A stretch of DNA of 25,000 nt from Isochrysis galbana (taxonomy: Eukaryota > Haptophyta > Isochrysidales > Isochrysidaceae). The position numbers were made by a program, and so were the translations under genes. Location: positions 1 through 25,000 of the forward strand of contig JADDIW010000050.1 in assembly GCA_018136815.1 (NCBI GenBank). Direction: 5' to 3'. Shown here piece after piece: positions 1 through 9,605 of the stretch (position 1 is its first letter; each line of letters begins with the position of its first letter). Under the pieces are notes generated by a model. It searched no databases. It was given only the letters and a program-made list of their open reading frames with translations, and was not told where the DNA came from.

Positions 1-458
1 CTACCTGCCCCGGCAACCGTCCCCCCCCCCCCCCCCCCCCGCCCGAACCCCCTCCCGCCCCACGAAAAGCAATGGCGTCGGTGAGTGACCCCCCTCCCTT
101 GCCTCGCGCGTGGCGGTCTATTTGGGAGAATGAGAATGACACGGTCGCCCTGTTGCATCCAGAGTATTTTATATACTCTATGATGCGGATGCAGTGTCTC
201 CATCATGCGTTGTGTGAAGAAAATTGAGTGAGTTTTGTTTTCGCCAGTGAGTTGTCTCGAAGTCTGCTCGAAGCTCCGCCGCATTGCACGCCGAATTTGT
301 TTGGTTGTTTGGTTGTCCTTACTTGTTTCATTGGTTTGTTTGTGCGATGTTGCGTTAGTTTTTGGAGTTTTCTTGTTGGTGAGTGAGGGATGGGGTGGTG
401 TCTCGTGGTTCCCTCGTCGCGATGTAGCGCGCTCCCTCCCCCTCTCTCAAGACTTCTC
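1..458. other. No supported gene; poly-C tract at 21-40
   Basis: No open frame here resembles a known family. A homopolymeric C tract lies near 21-40. An ATG at 72 is followed three codons later by GTGAGT, a good splice-donor consensus, so a tiny first coding exon is possible. I could not find a downstream exon with recognisable protein, so it is not called. The stretch from 230 to 380 is T-rich on the + strand. Confidence 0.5.
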
Positions 459-476
459 TTCACTCTATGCCCTAAC
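459..476 (+). repeat. Left copy of 18-bp target-site-like direct repeat
   Basis: TTCACTCTATGCCCTAAC occurs here and again, exactly, at 1432-1449. The two copies bracket 477-1431 like a target-site duplication of a retroposed insert. Confidence 0.75.
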
Positions 477-571
477 AACCTACTTTTATAAGTGGGGGTC
501 AATGGGGGCCTCGCGCCCCCCTCTCTCCATCGTGGACACCCCCCGGGGTGGGCCCGTACATTCAACCCCAG

Positions 572-591
572 CCCCTGCCCTCTGGCAGGGG
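572..591 (+). repeat. Perfect 8-bp stem-loop conserved between repeat copies
   Basis: CCCCTGCC and GGCAGGGG flank a 4-nt loop (CTCT). The inverted copy at 8470-8489 keeps both arms exactly and changes the loop to TTTT in element orientation. This suggests the structure belongs to the repeat family. Confidence 0.7.
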
Positions 592-1314
592 CAGGGCACT
601 CATCAATTCAGCCCAGACCCCTAGTGGGCGCGGGTCGCGAGCCGCACTCCCAGGCCCGCATGGGCCTGCTCTTGTACTGACTCCCCCCCCCCATTTATCC
701 CTGGTCGCCAGGCAGACAGGGGCCTTAGGGCTGCACCCAAGGCCAGCGAGGCGAGCGAGGGAGAGGCAGGGGGGGCCAGGGGCTGAGCCCCAGCCTCCAC
801 TGCCCCCTGAGCTGCCCCTGCTGGTCCTCTGGGCGCCCCTGAAGGACCTCTGAGAGCAGGCCATGGCGCGCCGCATGGCGACGCGCCGCAGGGACTGGGG
901 CGGAAGAGAATGGAACGAGGGAGAGGGGGGGATTTGCACCCCCCCCCGATGGAGTGTGGTGAGAAACGTGACCCATTTGCGTTAGCAAATGGGCGGAGGG
1001 GGGCGGCTGGCGACAGGAGGAAGATGAGGAGGGAGAGACTCAAGACGCCTACGGGAACCACTGTGGCAGGTATCTCGAGGCGCAGTCTTTTATTTCTCGA
1101 GGACAGCTCGCGGCGAGAGCTGTAAGGGCCGTTCTTCTTTTTTGACGAGAGGTTCCTCCCCCCCCCCCCGGTGCTTTTTCCCGGAGAGTCGGCCGGCGTC
1201 GACCGGTCCGCCTCAATGGGTTTTCCCCCATTTTAACTTGTGGGGAGTTAGAATGGGAGCCGGGGGTATGCGAGGGGGGAGATGTGGAGGGGTGCATAGT
1301 ACATAGTAGATAGT

Positions 1315-1418
1315 AGTATGTATCTGTGACAACAGCACGCGCAAGGTGTACGGGCAGGTGCGCTGAGGGCTGTCGTGTTAGTACCGGGCTAGTGAGAGTA
1401 GTGGTACTAATGCTCAGA
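1315..1418 (+). repeat. Dispersed repeat, copy A (inverted relative to 16003-16110)
   Basis: The segment runs from GTATGTATCTGTGAC through GTACCGGGCTAGTG to GTAGTGGTACTAATGCTC. It aligns with the reverse complement of 16003-16110 over roughly 105 bp at about three-quarters or better identity by eye. It forms the right-hand part of the 477-1431 insertion. Confidence 0.75.
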
Positions 1419-1431
1419 TAGATTATTATTA

Positions 1432-1449
1432 TTCACTCTATGCCCTAAC
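1432..1449 (+). repeat. Right copy of 18-bp target-site-like direct repeat
   Basis: This is an exact copy of 459-476 and follows the ATT-type tail of the 477-1431 insertion. Confidence 0.75.
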
Positions 1450-1508
1450 CCTGATTGAGACTTGCTACATTCACGTATTTTTCCCGGCCTGGCCCGGGAA
1501 AATCAGGG
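1449..1508 (+). repeat. Foldback hairpin
   Basis: TTTTCCCGG (1479-1487) pairs with CCGGGAAAA (1494-1502). An outer pair, CCCTGATT (1449-1456) with AATCAGGG (1501-1508), could enclose most of the stretch, although it shares two bases with the inner stem. Its function is unknown. Confidence 0.5.
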
Positions 1509-2760
1509 AGTGGAGAGAGGGGAGGGAGGAGAGCTGCGGAAGGGGGGGGGAACCGCGGAGGGGGTGAATCACAACACTGACCCAATTCTCTTACCTGCAT
1601 TTGTTACCTTAAACGCTTGGACAATTACCGTAACGGTAACGGTAAAGATGAAATTCAAATCTTCGAATTTCGAGACGAAAATCGGCGGACCGGGATTAGA
1701 GCCCAAGGAGAATCCGAATCTGCACGCCTTGAGTGACCAAGACGAACATAGAAGACGATATATAACGACGAAGGCACGTACCCATGCCGAAATATTCATG
1801 CCAGGAGGCTTGAATACAACAAAGGCGTGGCGGGAAAAGGGATAAGAAGAGCGGGAACACTCAAGGGAGTAAACAGCGCGGGGTGGGTAAGAAACAAGGA
1901 AGGGGGACCTAGAGACCGTACCGGGAAGATGGGGGAGGTCTCCCCACTTCCCCGCGGCCCCGGGGCAGCGGTCCTCGGGAATACGAAGGGTGGGGGGGGA
2001 AGCGCGGCCCCGGGGCAGCGGTCCTCGGGAATACGAAAGGGGGGGGGAAGGGAGGGCGCGTTGCTGAGGCGGGCCTTGAGCCGAAACGGACCTTCGGGTG
2101 ATCCCGGGACGGGAGAGGGGGGAAACTGGTCCTCTCGGGCGCGGGGACGGACTCCCCCTACCCGCAACAACATAAAACGGTTTTTAAAGATTAGTCAACC
2201 TAGAATCTTGAATATATGCATGCTCGCCGTCTTGTCCATACGCGAAAGATCAACGTACGCGCAAACAAGCTTTCAACAACTATGGATCACTGGATCGCAA
2301 GCGACTAAAGCGACTGAGCGTGCTGCGCGTGCTACGCGTTCAGTGAGTGGGTTGTGAGAGCTCCACGCGGGAGCGAATATCGCACGCCAACGTTGATCTC
2401 AAATGCGAGCAGTCTGTGACGAGCCATCGACGTGTACTTAGTGTGGACTCGTGCCCTTCGATGCAATGCCTATGGCGTCAGGTATCGCTGCCAATGACTG
2501 GTGCCACCTCAACGCACTGTGCGCGCGATTCACCTGATACAAACTCATCGAACAAGAGCGCCTCGTGCGCTAAGAAGGCTCACCGTCGCTGCAAAGAATC
2601 GCTCCTTGGGTGAAGCGAGGCCGGGGAGAACTTGTCTATGTACAAAATTCGAAAGAGGCTACCATCATGCAACCATCGAGCGTGCGAGGACTCGGTGCCA
2701 TCGCAACGCAGGAAGTTGCTAGGCTGGCATCCTGACTGTTCGGGAACTCCTTGCAGCCCT
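1509..2760. other. Intergenic stretch, no supported gene
   Basis: Open frames exist on both strands (for example 1462-1845 and 1827-2357 on +), but none has recognisable domains. The DNA around 1600-1800 and 2160-2700 is more AT-rich than the surrounding G-tract DNA. Two near-identical GCGCGGCCCCGGGG-type segments occur around 1952-2037. The 3' end of the minus-strand transporter lies just beyond. Confidence 0.4.
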
Positions 2761-4396
2761 TCACAGGCGGCGTGCTGTACGCCATGCTGCGTGGATGGTC
2801 GTCGCGAGTGACGTGACAATGGAAGCCGAGTTGGTCAACAAGAGTGCAGTAGACACGCCGATGAGTCCAAGCAACGGGGCACTGCCACCGGGTAGCCAGC
2901 GCAGAGCGGACTTACCCGTCATGGCACCCGCGGATGCTTGCTCGACCGCCGTCCCACGGCGGATCATGAACGCTGCTAACGGTGGGAGGAGACCGTACAA
3001 GAATGTGGTCGGAAATGCGCCGGAAAAAGAGAGTAGCGGAAGATAAAGCGCCGGGCCACCGCAGGCGACTAAAATGGGCATGGCGACCGTCGCCACATAT
3101 GCGAAGCGTTTGGTCTCAGGCGAGCAATATCCGAATATCAAGCATAGCAGGTCCGCAACGAACTGGCCAATGGTAAGATATGAGGCGATGATGGTTGTGC
3201 CTATGGCTCCAGTAGCCATGACGGTCACTGGGATGGAGATGGCCGGGCCGGAGGCAATTAGCGCGAGCACAGGATCCACTGAAGCGGTTGCGGCGGCAGC
3301 GGCCGCACCGGGGGTCAACACCGATGACGTAACCGCAATCCAAGTGACGGAGAGGAGGAGAGGGATGAATGAGCCGATGATGACGGCGGCGCGCGTGCTC
3401 TTCATAGCGGCTTTGCGTTCAGCCATGGTCGGTTGATTGTCGGTGCCATCTGGAAGAGGGCCACCTTTTACTCTCTTGGGAGCCATGCGCTCCACCACAA
3501 GTGGGATGGCTTGGCCGAAGCATAGAAGGTTGATGAAGATTGGCGCCGCCCAAGTCGTCCCGCTCTTGGGCAAGAGGAGTGACCAATTGGCAAACCGGAG
3601 TTTGATCAAGGCTGCCCCCATGGCGGTACTGGCAGTACCGACGGTCGATCCTATCAGGAAGATGAACCCCAGCATGAGCGCGACCGTGAGTGCCGTGTTG
3701 GCCGTCTCCACCACTCGCGGGTGTGCGCGAATGGTGAAACCAGCAAGTGCGAGTGTGGCAGTGATGCAGCTCGCCCTGTAAGGAAACCCCGTGAGTTGCC
3801 CAATTATTTCCCCTGCCTTGACCACCTGAGCGGACAGGGTCGAGAGTCAGCTAAGCATGCGCCTTCGCAGTGGCGCCCGGCGCGGAAGCCTGTGAGTGGC
3901 GCACCTGCGCTGTAACCACCGCCAGCATCTGTGCAGCAAAGGCAATTGAGCACATGTAGGCAAAGGGCCCGCCGAAGGTGCGCTCGGCAATCGAGGCGAC
4001 TGAGACACCCCCCGAGCTAGCATCATTAACGGTGAGCTCGCTGCCCCCACCGCCGAGTGAAGCGGCCGCTGCCTCTGCGTATGCGATGCCTGTGACCACG
4101 AGGAAGGCCCACACGAGCACCATCAGCAGGACTGCGGGGCCAAATCCCATGGGCGCAGTAACGCTTGGGAGAGCGAGAAACCCGCCGCCGATGGACGTCC
4201 CGGCGATGATGGAGACAGCGTCGACGAGCGTCATTGGTGGCGCGGGAGGTTGGAGATGCGGCAGGGTGAGCTCGGGCCCCTCGGACAGCTTCGCGCGCTC
4301 GACCAAAGCGATGGGTGGCGAGCGTCGGCGCACGCATGGCGCGAGCCGGAGTGCGAGAGCCGTGTGCGTGCAAAGAAGCAGGAGCGGCCAGCGCAT
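2761..4396 (-). CDS. Tryptophan/tyrosine permease-family amino acid transporter, probably plastid-targeted; two exons
   Basis: This is a predicted integral-membrane aromatic amino acid transporter of the Trp/Tyr permease (TyrP/Mtr-like) family. Exon 1 is 4396-3905 and exon 2 is 3825-2761. The 79-bp intron starts GTGCGC, ends CTCAG and is phase 0. The joined product is 518 aa. The ATG at 4396 is chosen because it starts a hydrophobic signal-like stretch (residues 4-17) followed by an Arg-rich segment (RLAPCVRRR), resembling a bipartite plastid presequence. The first membrane segment carries the family signature IIAGTSIGGGFLALP (about residues 63-77). About ten more hydrophobic segments follow, through VVTAQ|VVKAGEIIG at the exon junction. 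Length is near the family norm plus the presequence. A (GGGA)n/(GA)n tract ends about 22 bp upstream of the ATG. Family assignment is confident. Substrate and plastid location are inferred. Confidence 0.85.
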
Positions 4397-4417
4397 CGGG
4401 TCAGGAAAAGGAAGGCG

Positions 4418-4485
4418 GGGAGGGGGGGGGGGGCGGAGGGAGGGAGGGAGGGAGGGAGGGAGGGAGGGAGGGAGGGAGGGAGGGG

Positions 4486-4518
<33 letters not shown>

Positions 4519-4555
4519 AGGGAGGGAGGGAGGGAGGGAGGCAGGGGGGGGGACT
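4418..4555. repeat. (GGGA)n and (GA)n microsatellite
   Basis: GGGA repeats, an internal pure GA run (about 4485-4512) and more GGGA repeats end in a G tract. On the transporter's coding strand this is a C/T tract just upstream of the start codon, so it is 5'UTR or core promoter DNA. Confidence 0.9.
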
Positions 4556-5417
4556 TTCCCCAGAGTTAAAGTAGTGGGTGTGCCGATATAGGGATGTGGA
4601 TGGGGTTGATAGGAGAAAGACTGGGGGTTGAGCGAGCAAGGAGAAGGTCAATGGAAGAGGCGGGAAGCAGAGAAATACATCACCTTGGCATTGAGAAAAG
4701 AGACGTCGCGACGACTCCCGCACGTGCACAATGTCGTCGTCTCCTTCCACGAGCTCTCTTCTCTGGCCCCTGCGGAACTATACCTAAACTCCCCCTTTTC
4801 TTCTCTGTCTCGCCTGAGTGGCTTCTTGGAATCCGCCTCCTTCCTCGCCTCGCCGAGATCTCACGTTTTGCTGCCCCATTTCTCCATGTATCAGCAGGTC
4901 CCGCTGGAGAAACCTCCAGCACCGTTCCTTTCTCTCACCTCGCTCCTCGAGAGATCGATCCCCCCCCCCCCCCCCGTCTCTTCCTGTTCCCCAGAGAAAG
5001 AGCGACTCTCGACAGTCCACATGCGCTCTGGATCGTTGTCTGTGGTTTTGAGAACTTACTGTAAAGTGGGGCGGGAAGGAATCCATCGAGAGACCAGAGG
5101 GGTCAGGAGTCGAGCGGGACCCCCCCCTCCCCCCCTCCCCCCCCCCCCCCCCCGCCCCCCCCCTCTCCCCCCCCCCCCCCCAGCGCGTCGGCCGCCCGCC
5201 TTGTGCGGCGAGGGAGCGAGCGAGCTAGCAACCACTTCTTCCTCTTCACATCTTTACTTCTGTACTCGACTTCCTTCACGTGAGACTCAGACTCAGAAGT
5301 CGTGCACTCGGATACTCGGATACTTTATCTCTTAAAATAGCACCCCTGGAGGTCCTGCGCGCCGCGCCGCGCCGCCGCCTCCCGCCTCCCGTGCTCCCAT
5401 GCCTCTTAGGCCGCCTA
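4556..5417. other. Intergenic, poly-C tracts, no supported gene
   Basis: Open frames here (for example 4628-5335 on +) are low-complexity and resemble no known protein. Poly-C tracts lie at about 4961-4975 and 5121-5180. The region presumably includes the transporter promoter on its left side. Confidence 0.4.
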
Positions 5418-5441
5418 CAGTATGGGTGCACCATTAAGAAA
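5418..5441 (+). repeat. Left terminal inverted repeat
   Basis: CAGTATGGGTGC followed by ACCATTAAGAAA, preceded by TA at 5416-5417. It is the exact reverse complement of 8416-8439, and counting the TA the match is 26 bp. Confidence 0.8.
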
Positions 5442-5705
5442 CCCTACCATTAAGAAAGCTTAACATGATTTTGGCCGCCGACTCGCTAAGAAACTGGGGG
5501 TCGAGCCTCAGGCTTCTGAGTCGTCTGAGATAAAGTATCCGCCTATGGCATTTAGTCCGCTTACCTACAGTCCGCTCGCCGCCCGGCCGAGGTCGTAAGT
5601 AAGGCGCCGAGTTCACGCTCCCGTCTATGTCTATGCACGTCGGCGGGCAGTCCGCACATAAAGATTTCACATTTATAGATGCATGTTATGTGCATATGTA
5701 TATGT

Positions 5706-6112
<407 letters not shown>

Positions 6113-6489
6113 GAAGCAGCGGTAGGGTGCGCGCGACAGCGCCGTTCGTCTCAGCCGCAACCTCAGTGGGTGGGGGAAGGAAGGGGAGGACGGCGGAAAT
6201 AGATGGTGGGCGGCGGCGGCTCAGATGGCGAGAACAGGGGCGGTGCGCTGAGCAGCCAGGTGCAGGTCAGGTGGCGGCTGGAGGAGCGGCAAGCGTCGGT
6301 GAGAGCCAAAGGTGGTGGGGCTGGGAACGAAGAGGGAGGGCGGTCGGTACGGCGCGCCAGCACCGCACAGAGGTGGAGCGCCGGCTTTCATTGGAAGAGG
6401 GCGGCAGGGTCGGCGCGGCGACTGACAAGTTGGCAGAGTTGGTCGCTGGCCGCACCTGTCACCTGTGGCAGGCGGCGAAGGTGCACGCG

Positions 6490-7745
6490 CTAGAGCTCAG
6501 TGTGCGGAGTCAGCTCGTTCAGTGTGTGGAGTTAACTTCTTCAGTGTCTGAAGTCAACTTGTTGAGGGCAGAGTCAACTTGTTGAGCGGGGAGTCAACAT
6601 GTTGCGTGTGTGCAGTCAAGTTGTCGAGGGCGTGGAGTCAACGTGTTCAGTGCGTGGAGTCAACGTGTTCAGTGTGTGGAGTCAACTCGTTGAGGGTAGT
6701 GTCACCTGGTTCAGCGTGGAGTCAACTTGTTGAGTGTGGAGTCAACTTGTTGAGTGTGGAGTCAACTTGTTTAGGGTGGGGTCAACTTGTTCTGCGTGGA
6801 GTCAACTAGTTGAGTGCGTGCAGTGAACTTGTTGCGGGTAGAGTCAACTTGCTCAGTGTGCGGAGTCAGCTCGTTCCGTGTGTGGAGTTAACTTCTTCAG
6901 TGTCTGAAGTCAACTTGTTGAGGGTACAATCAACTTGTTGAGCGGGAAGTCGACATGCTGCGTGTGTGCAGTCAACTTGTCGAGGGTGCGGAGTCAACGT
7001 GTTCAGTGTGTGGAGTCAACGTATTCAGTGTGTGGAGTCAACTCGTTGAGGGTAGAGTCACCTGGTTCAGCGTGGAGTCCACTTGTTCAGTGTAAAGTCA
7101 ACTTGTTGAGTGTGGAGTCAACTTGTTTAGGGTGGGGTCAACTTGTTCTGCGTGGAGTCAACTAGTTGAGTGCGTGCAGTGAACTTGTTGCGGGTAGAGT
7201 CAACTTGCTCAGTGTGCGGAGTCAGCTCGTTCAGTGTGTGGAGTTAACTTCTTCAGTGTCTGAAGTCAACTTGTTGAGGGTACAGTCAACTTGTTGAGCG
7301 GGAAGTCGACATGCTGCGTGTGTGCAGTCAACTTGTCGAGGGTGCGGAGTCAACGTGTTCAGTGTGTGGAGTCAACGTATTCAGTGTGTGGAGTCAACTC
7401 GTTGAGGGTAGAGTCACCTGGTTCAGCGTGGAGTCCACTTGTTCAGTGTAAAGTCAACTTGTTGAGTGTGGAGTCAACTTGTTTAGGGTGGGGTCAACTT
7501 GTTCTGCGTGGAGTCAACTAGTTGAGTGCGTGCAGTGAACTTGTTGCGGGTAGAGTCAACTTGCTCAGTGTGCGGAGTCAGCTCGTTCAGTGTGTGGAGT
7601 TAACTTGTTCAGTGTCTGAAGTCAACTTGTTGAGGGTACAGTCAACTTGTTGAGCGGGAAGTCGACATGTTGCGCGTGTGCAGTCAACTCGATGAGGTTG
7701 TCGAGTCAACTTGTGTTGTGTGCTGTGAAGTGAACTCGTTGAGGG
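6490..7745 (+). repeat. Higher-order satellite: 20-22-bp monomers in a 356-bp unit
   Basis: Monomers resembling GTCAACTTGTTGAGTGTGGA (20 bp, or 22 bp with a CG/TG insertion) are organised in a 356-bp higher-order unit. Equivalent points fall at 6579, 6935, 7291 and 7647, exactly 356 bp apart. The second and third units are nearly identical; the first and the partial last are more diverged. Most monomers contain TCAAC-NN-GTTGA, an inverted repeat with a 2-bp spacer. Short open frames within it are by-products of the repeat. Confidence 0.9.
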
Positions 7746-8055
7746 TTAGAGTGCCTTCGTGTTGTCGGTGAGTGTCGTTGGAGCTGAACCATTGCGCACA
7801 ATCGTCACCCTCTCCTCACCCGCTCCCTCCATAGCATTGGGCTCAGCCTCAGCCTGCAACAGGATCCATTTTGCGTCCTCTGTTGTTCCATACTCCTCCA
7901 GCTTGAGGACATGAGCTCCCGTCTCACCGTCGATCTCGTAGTGCACGAGTGCGTTGACGCGCTCCCTATTAATTGTGCGACGTGCATCCTTGTTCGCAAC
8001 GACGACGACGCCCACGCACCAGCCCACAACCGGCCATCGGTAAAGCACATGCCGG
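7746..8055 (-). CDS. Partial, transposon-associated ORF with Trp-rich domain (last exon candidate)
   Basis: From about 8055 the minus strand encodes GRHVLYRWPVVGWCVG, then an IDGE/HVLKLEEYG segment and KWILLQ. This resembles a small domain (YxWP..GWC.G ... HVL.LE.Y ... WVLL) that I associate with repeated hypothetical proteins in algal genomes. I cannot name a Pfam family for it. The reading continues to a stop at 7746, at the edge of the satellite. An upstream acidic segment (8259-8181, DDIDGSGIMHDDKHDE and a run of Asp) is in another frame. It may be a preceding exon, since GTGAGC donors and AG acceptors are available between the two. The whole lies inside the TIR-bounded element, so it may be that element's cargo or a remnant of its protein. 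Confidence 0.45.
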
Positions 8056-8415
8056 CCCTCGCTCGAGCGAGGCGTGCTCAGGTGTGCCAAGGACAAGCAT
8101 ACGGCATACGGGCCGGCGGAGGGTCGGGCACTAAACGAAAGCCAGGGGGGGCTCACATGGCGCGGGAGGTGCGCCCCCCCCATCTGGATCATCGTCATCG
8201 TCATCGTCCATCTCGTCGTGCTTGTCGTCGTGCATGATGCCGGAGCCGTCGATGTCGTCAGAGAGGGGGGGGGGGGGCGCTAGGTGAGCGCTACGACAAT
8301 AAGAAACAAGAAATCACCCCCCAGCGGCTTTGACCGGGATAAGAAACTCGAGATAAGAAACCTCCCGGGCGGAGCCCGGGGGGACAAGAAATCTTTAGGA
8401 GCTTTTCACTCCTGT

Positions 8416-8439
8416 TTTCTTAATGGTGCACCCATACTG
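8416..8439 (-). repeat. Right terminal inverted repeat
   Basis: It reads TTTCTTAATGGT followed by GCACCCATACTG on the + strand and is followed by TA at 8440-8441. It is the exact reverse complement of 5418-5441. Confidence 0.8.
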
Positions 8440-8451
8440 TACAAGTGCGTA

Positions 8452-8597
8452 AGTGCGTTGACTGCTGAGCCCCTGCCAAAAGGCAGGGGCCGGGGCTGAG
8501 GATGGTTGTGCAGGCCCAACTAGGTGGTCTCTACGATGGAGGGAGGGGGCCGCGAGGCGCGAGGCCCCCATCGTCCCCTACTTATAAAAGTAGGTTG
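8452..8597 (-). repeat. Inverted copy of the 5' end of the 477-1431 repeat
   Basis: Read on the minus strand from 8597, it matches 476-620: the AACCTACTTTTATAAGT start, the GATGGGGGCCTCGCGCC block and the CCCCTGCC/GGCAGGGG stem-loop (8470-8489). Similarity fades a few bases before the right terminal inverted repeat of the 5418-8439 element. That element may therefore have landed in or beside this copy. Confidence 0.75.
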
Positions 8598-9001
8598 AAG
8601 CTCATGCTCAAGATGCGCGCCAAATACCATGGCAAGGCGCAAGGCCGCTACATCGATTAGACATCAAGAGTCAGGAGCCTCAAACTCTCAAACTCTGCAT
8701 CAATCATAACCCCTGAGTGTTGGAGTAAGCCAGAGAGTCTGAGTCTGTACATACAAAATAAGATTAGGGGTGTGTGTTGTGTGTATGTGTGTGTTTCTTC
8801 CCGGCGGTACCCGGCTCCCGCATAAGAATTGTAAAATAGACGTCACCCGATCACCTGCGGAAACCCTACGAGAAGGTGAGAGGAAAATAGAAATAGAAAA
8901 TAGTGGGAATCGAGTCAACGGTGACGGTGATGGGGACCATCCATGGAAACAACAGCGGGGCGTACGGGGGACGATCGACGGAATGGGAGGTGATCGATCC
9001 G

Positions 9002-9029
9002 TCAGCCGTCAGCCGCGGCTGACGGCTGA
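9002..9029. repeat. 28-bp perfect palindrome
   Basis: The left half is TCAGCCGTCAGCCG and the right half is its exact reverse complement, centred on CCGCGG. It could be a cruciform or a dyad binding site. There is no further evidence of function. Confidence 0.85.
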
Positions 9030-9304
9030 GCGTGAGCGTGAGGCGCGGCCAAGGTTTTCGGGTTGCGGTTTGGACTGGGGTTGACGGTGGCGCGCATGGT
9101 GATGGTGAGAGGGTGGGGGGATCGCGGCCTGAGGCCGCAGAGGCGCAGAGGACACTACTGAGCGCTATCAAACCCGCGAGCGAGTGGCGGAGTGGCGAAG
9201 TGGTAAAAAAAAGGGTAGAAAGCATAAGCATAACGTAATGCTTCAAAATAGTAAACCCGCACCCGCGAGTCCGCGAGCCAGGAGCCCCGGTTTCGGTGTT
9301 TCCC

Positions 9305-9348
9305 ACAGTTTTTCACTGTGTTTCTTACAGTTTTTCACTGTGTTTCTT
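9305..9348 (+). repeat. 22-bp unit duplicated in tandem
   Basis: ACAGTTTTTCACTGTG plus TTTCTT occurs twice in a row. Each unit can fold as ACAGT/ACTGT. Related CACTGTGTTTCT fragments continue to about 9410. Confidence 0.85.
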
Positions 9349-9444
9349 CAAAGGCACAAATCAGGCTGTCTTTGCTGTGTTTGGAAGCAGGCCCCACTGT
9401 GTTTCTCATGTAGACGGGTGTGTGGTTGGGGGGAGATAGAGAAA

Positions 9445-9473
9445 GGGGGGGGGGGGGGGGGGGGGGGGGGGGG
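9445..9473 (+). repeat. G homopolymer tract
   Basis: An uninterrupted run of about 29 G, with a second G run near 9525-9537. These have G-quadruplex potential and are likely unstable or mis-sequenced in length. Confidence 0.9.
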
Positions 9474-9605
9474 TACTGGGACGGACGGACGACGACGGCG
9501 AGAGGTGGTTTGGCTGAAGAGGGTGGGGGGGGGGGGGAGAGAAGAGGTTGGGGGAGGATATCCCCATAAGAGAGAGGGTGAGAGGGAGAGAGCGCGCGAG
9601 AGAGG

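Larger units (their letters stand above)
477..1431 (+). mobile_element. Retroposon-like insertion (LINE/SINE-type), 955 bp
   Basis: Three things support an insertion. It is bracketed by an exact 18-bp direct repeat (459-476 and 1432-1449). Its right end is a short ATT-type simple repeat (about 1420-1431) abutting the duplication, as in non-LTR retroposons with simple-repeat tails. A second, inverted copy elsewhere (8597 down to about 8452) begins its similarity at this same left boundary, AACCTACTTTTATAAGT. No reverse transcriptase or other convincing protein is visible inside, so it is either non-autonomous or a decayed copy. The interior holds a conserved stem-loop at 572-591 and, near its right end, a segment (1315-1418) related to 16003-16110. 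Confidence 0.65.
8598..9605. other. Intergenic region upstream of the tocopherol-cyclase-like gene
   Basis: No gene is supported. The stretch contains a (TG)-rich run near 8768-8792, a perfect palindrome (9002-9029), a tandem duplication (9305-9348), a G homopolymer (9445-9473) and a GA-rich leader reaching the ATG at 9606. Confidence 0.5.

Noticed and set aside
72-85. Possible tiny first coding exon (ATGGCGTCG followed by GTGAGT)
   Set aside because: The donor is good and a C tract precedes it, but no downstream exon with recognisable protein was found before the 477 insertion.
4628-5335. 235-codon ORF divergent from the transporter
   Set aside because: Low-complexity composition running through poly-C tracts, with no recognisable motif.
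6579-7521. Three near-identical 76-codon ORFs spaced 356 bp apart
   Set aside because: They are translations of the higher-order satellite; the 20- and 22-bp monomers are not codon-based and there is no domain.
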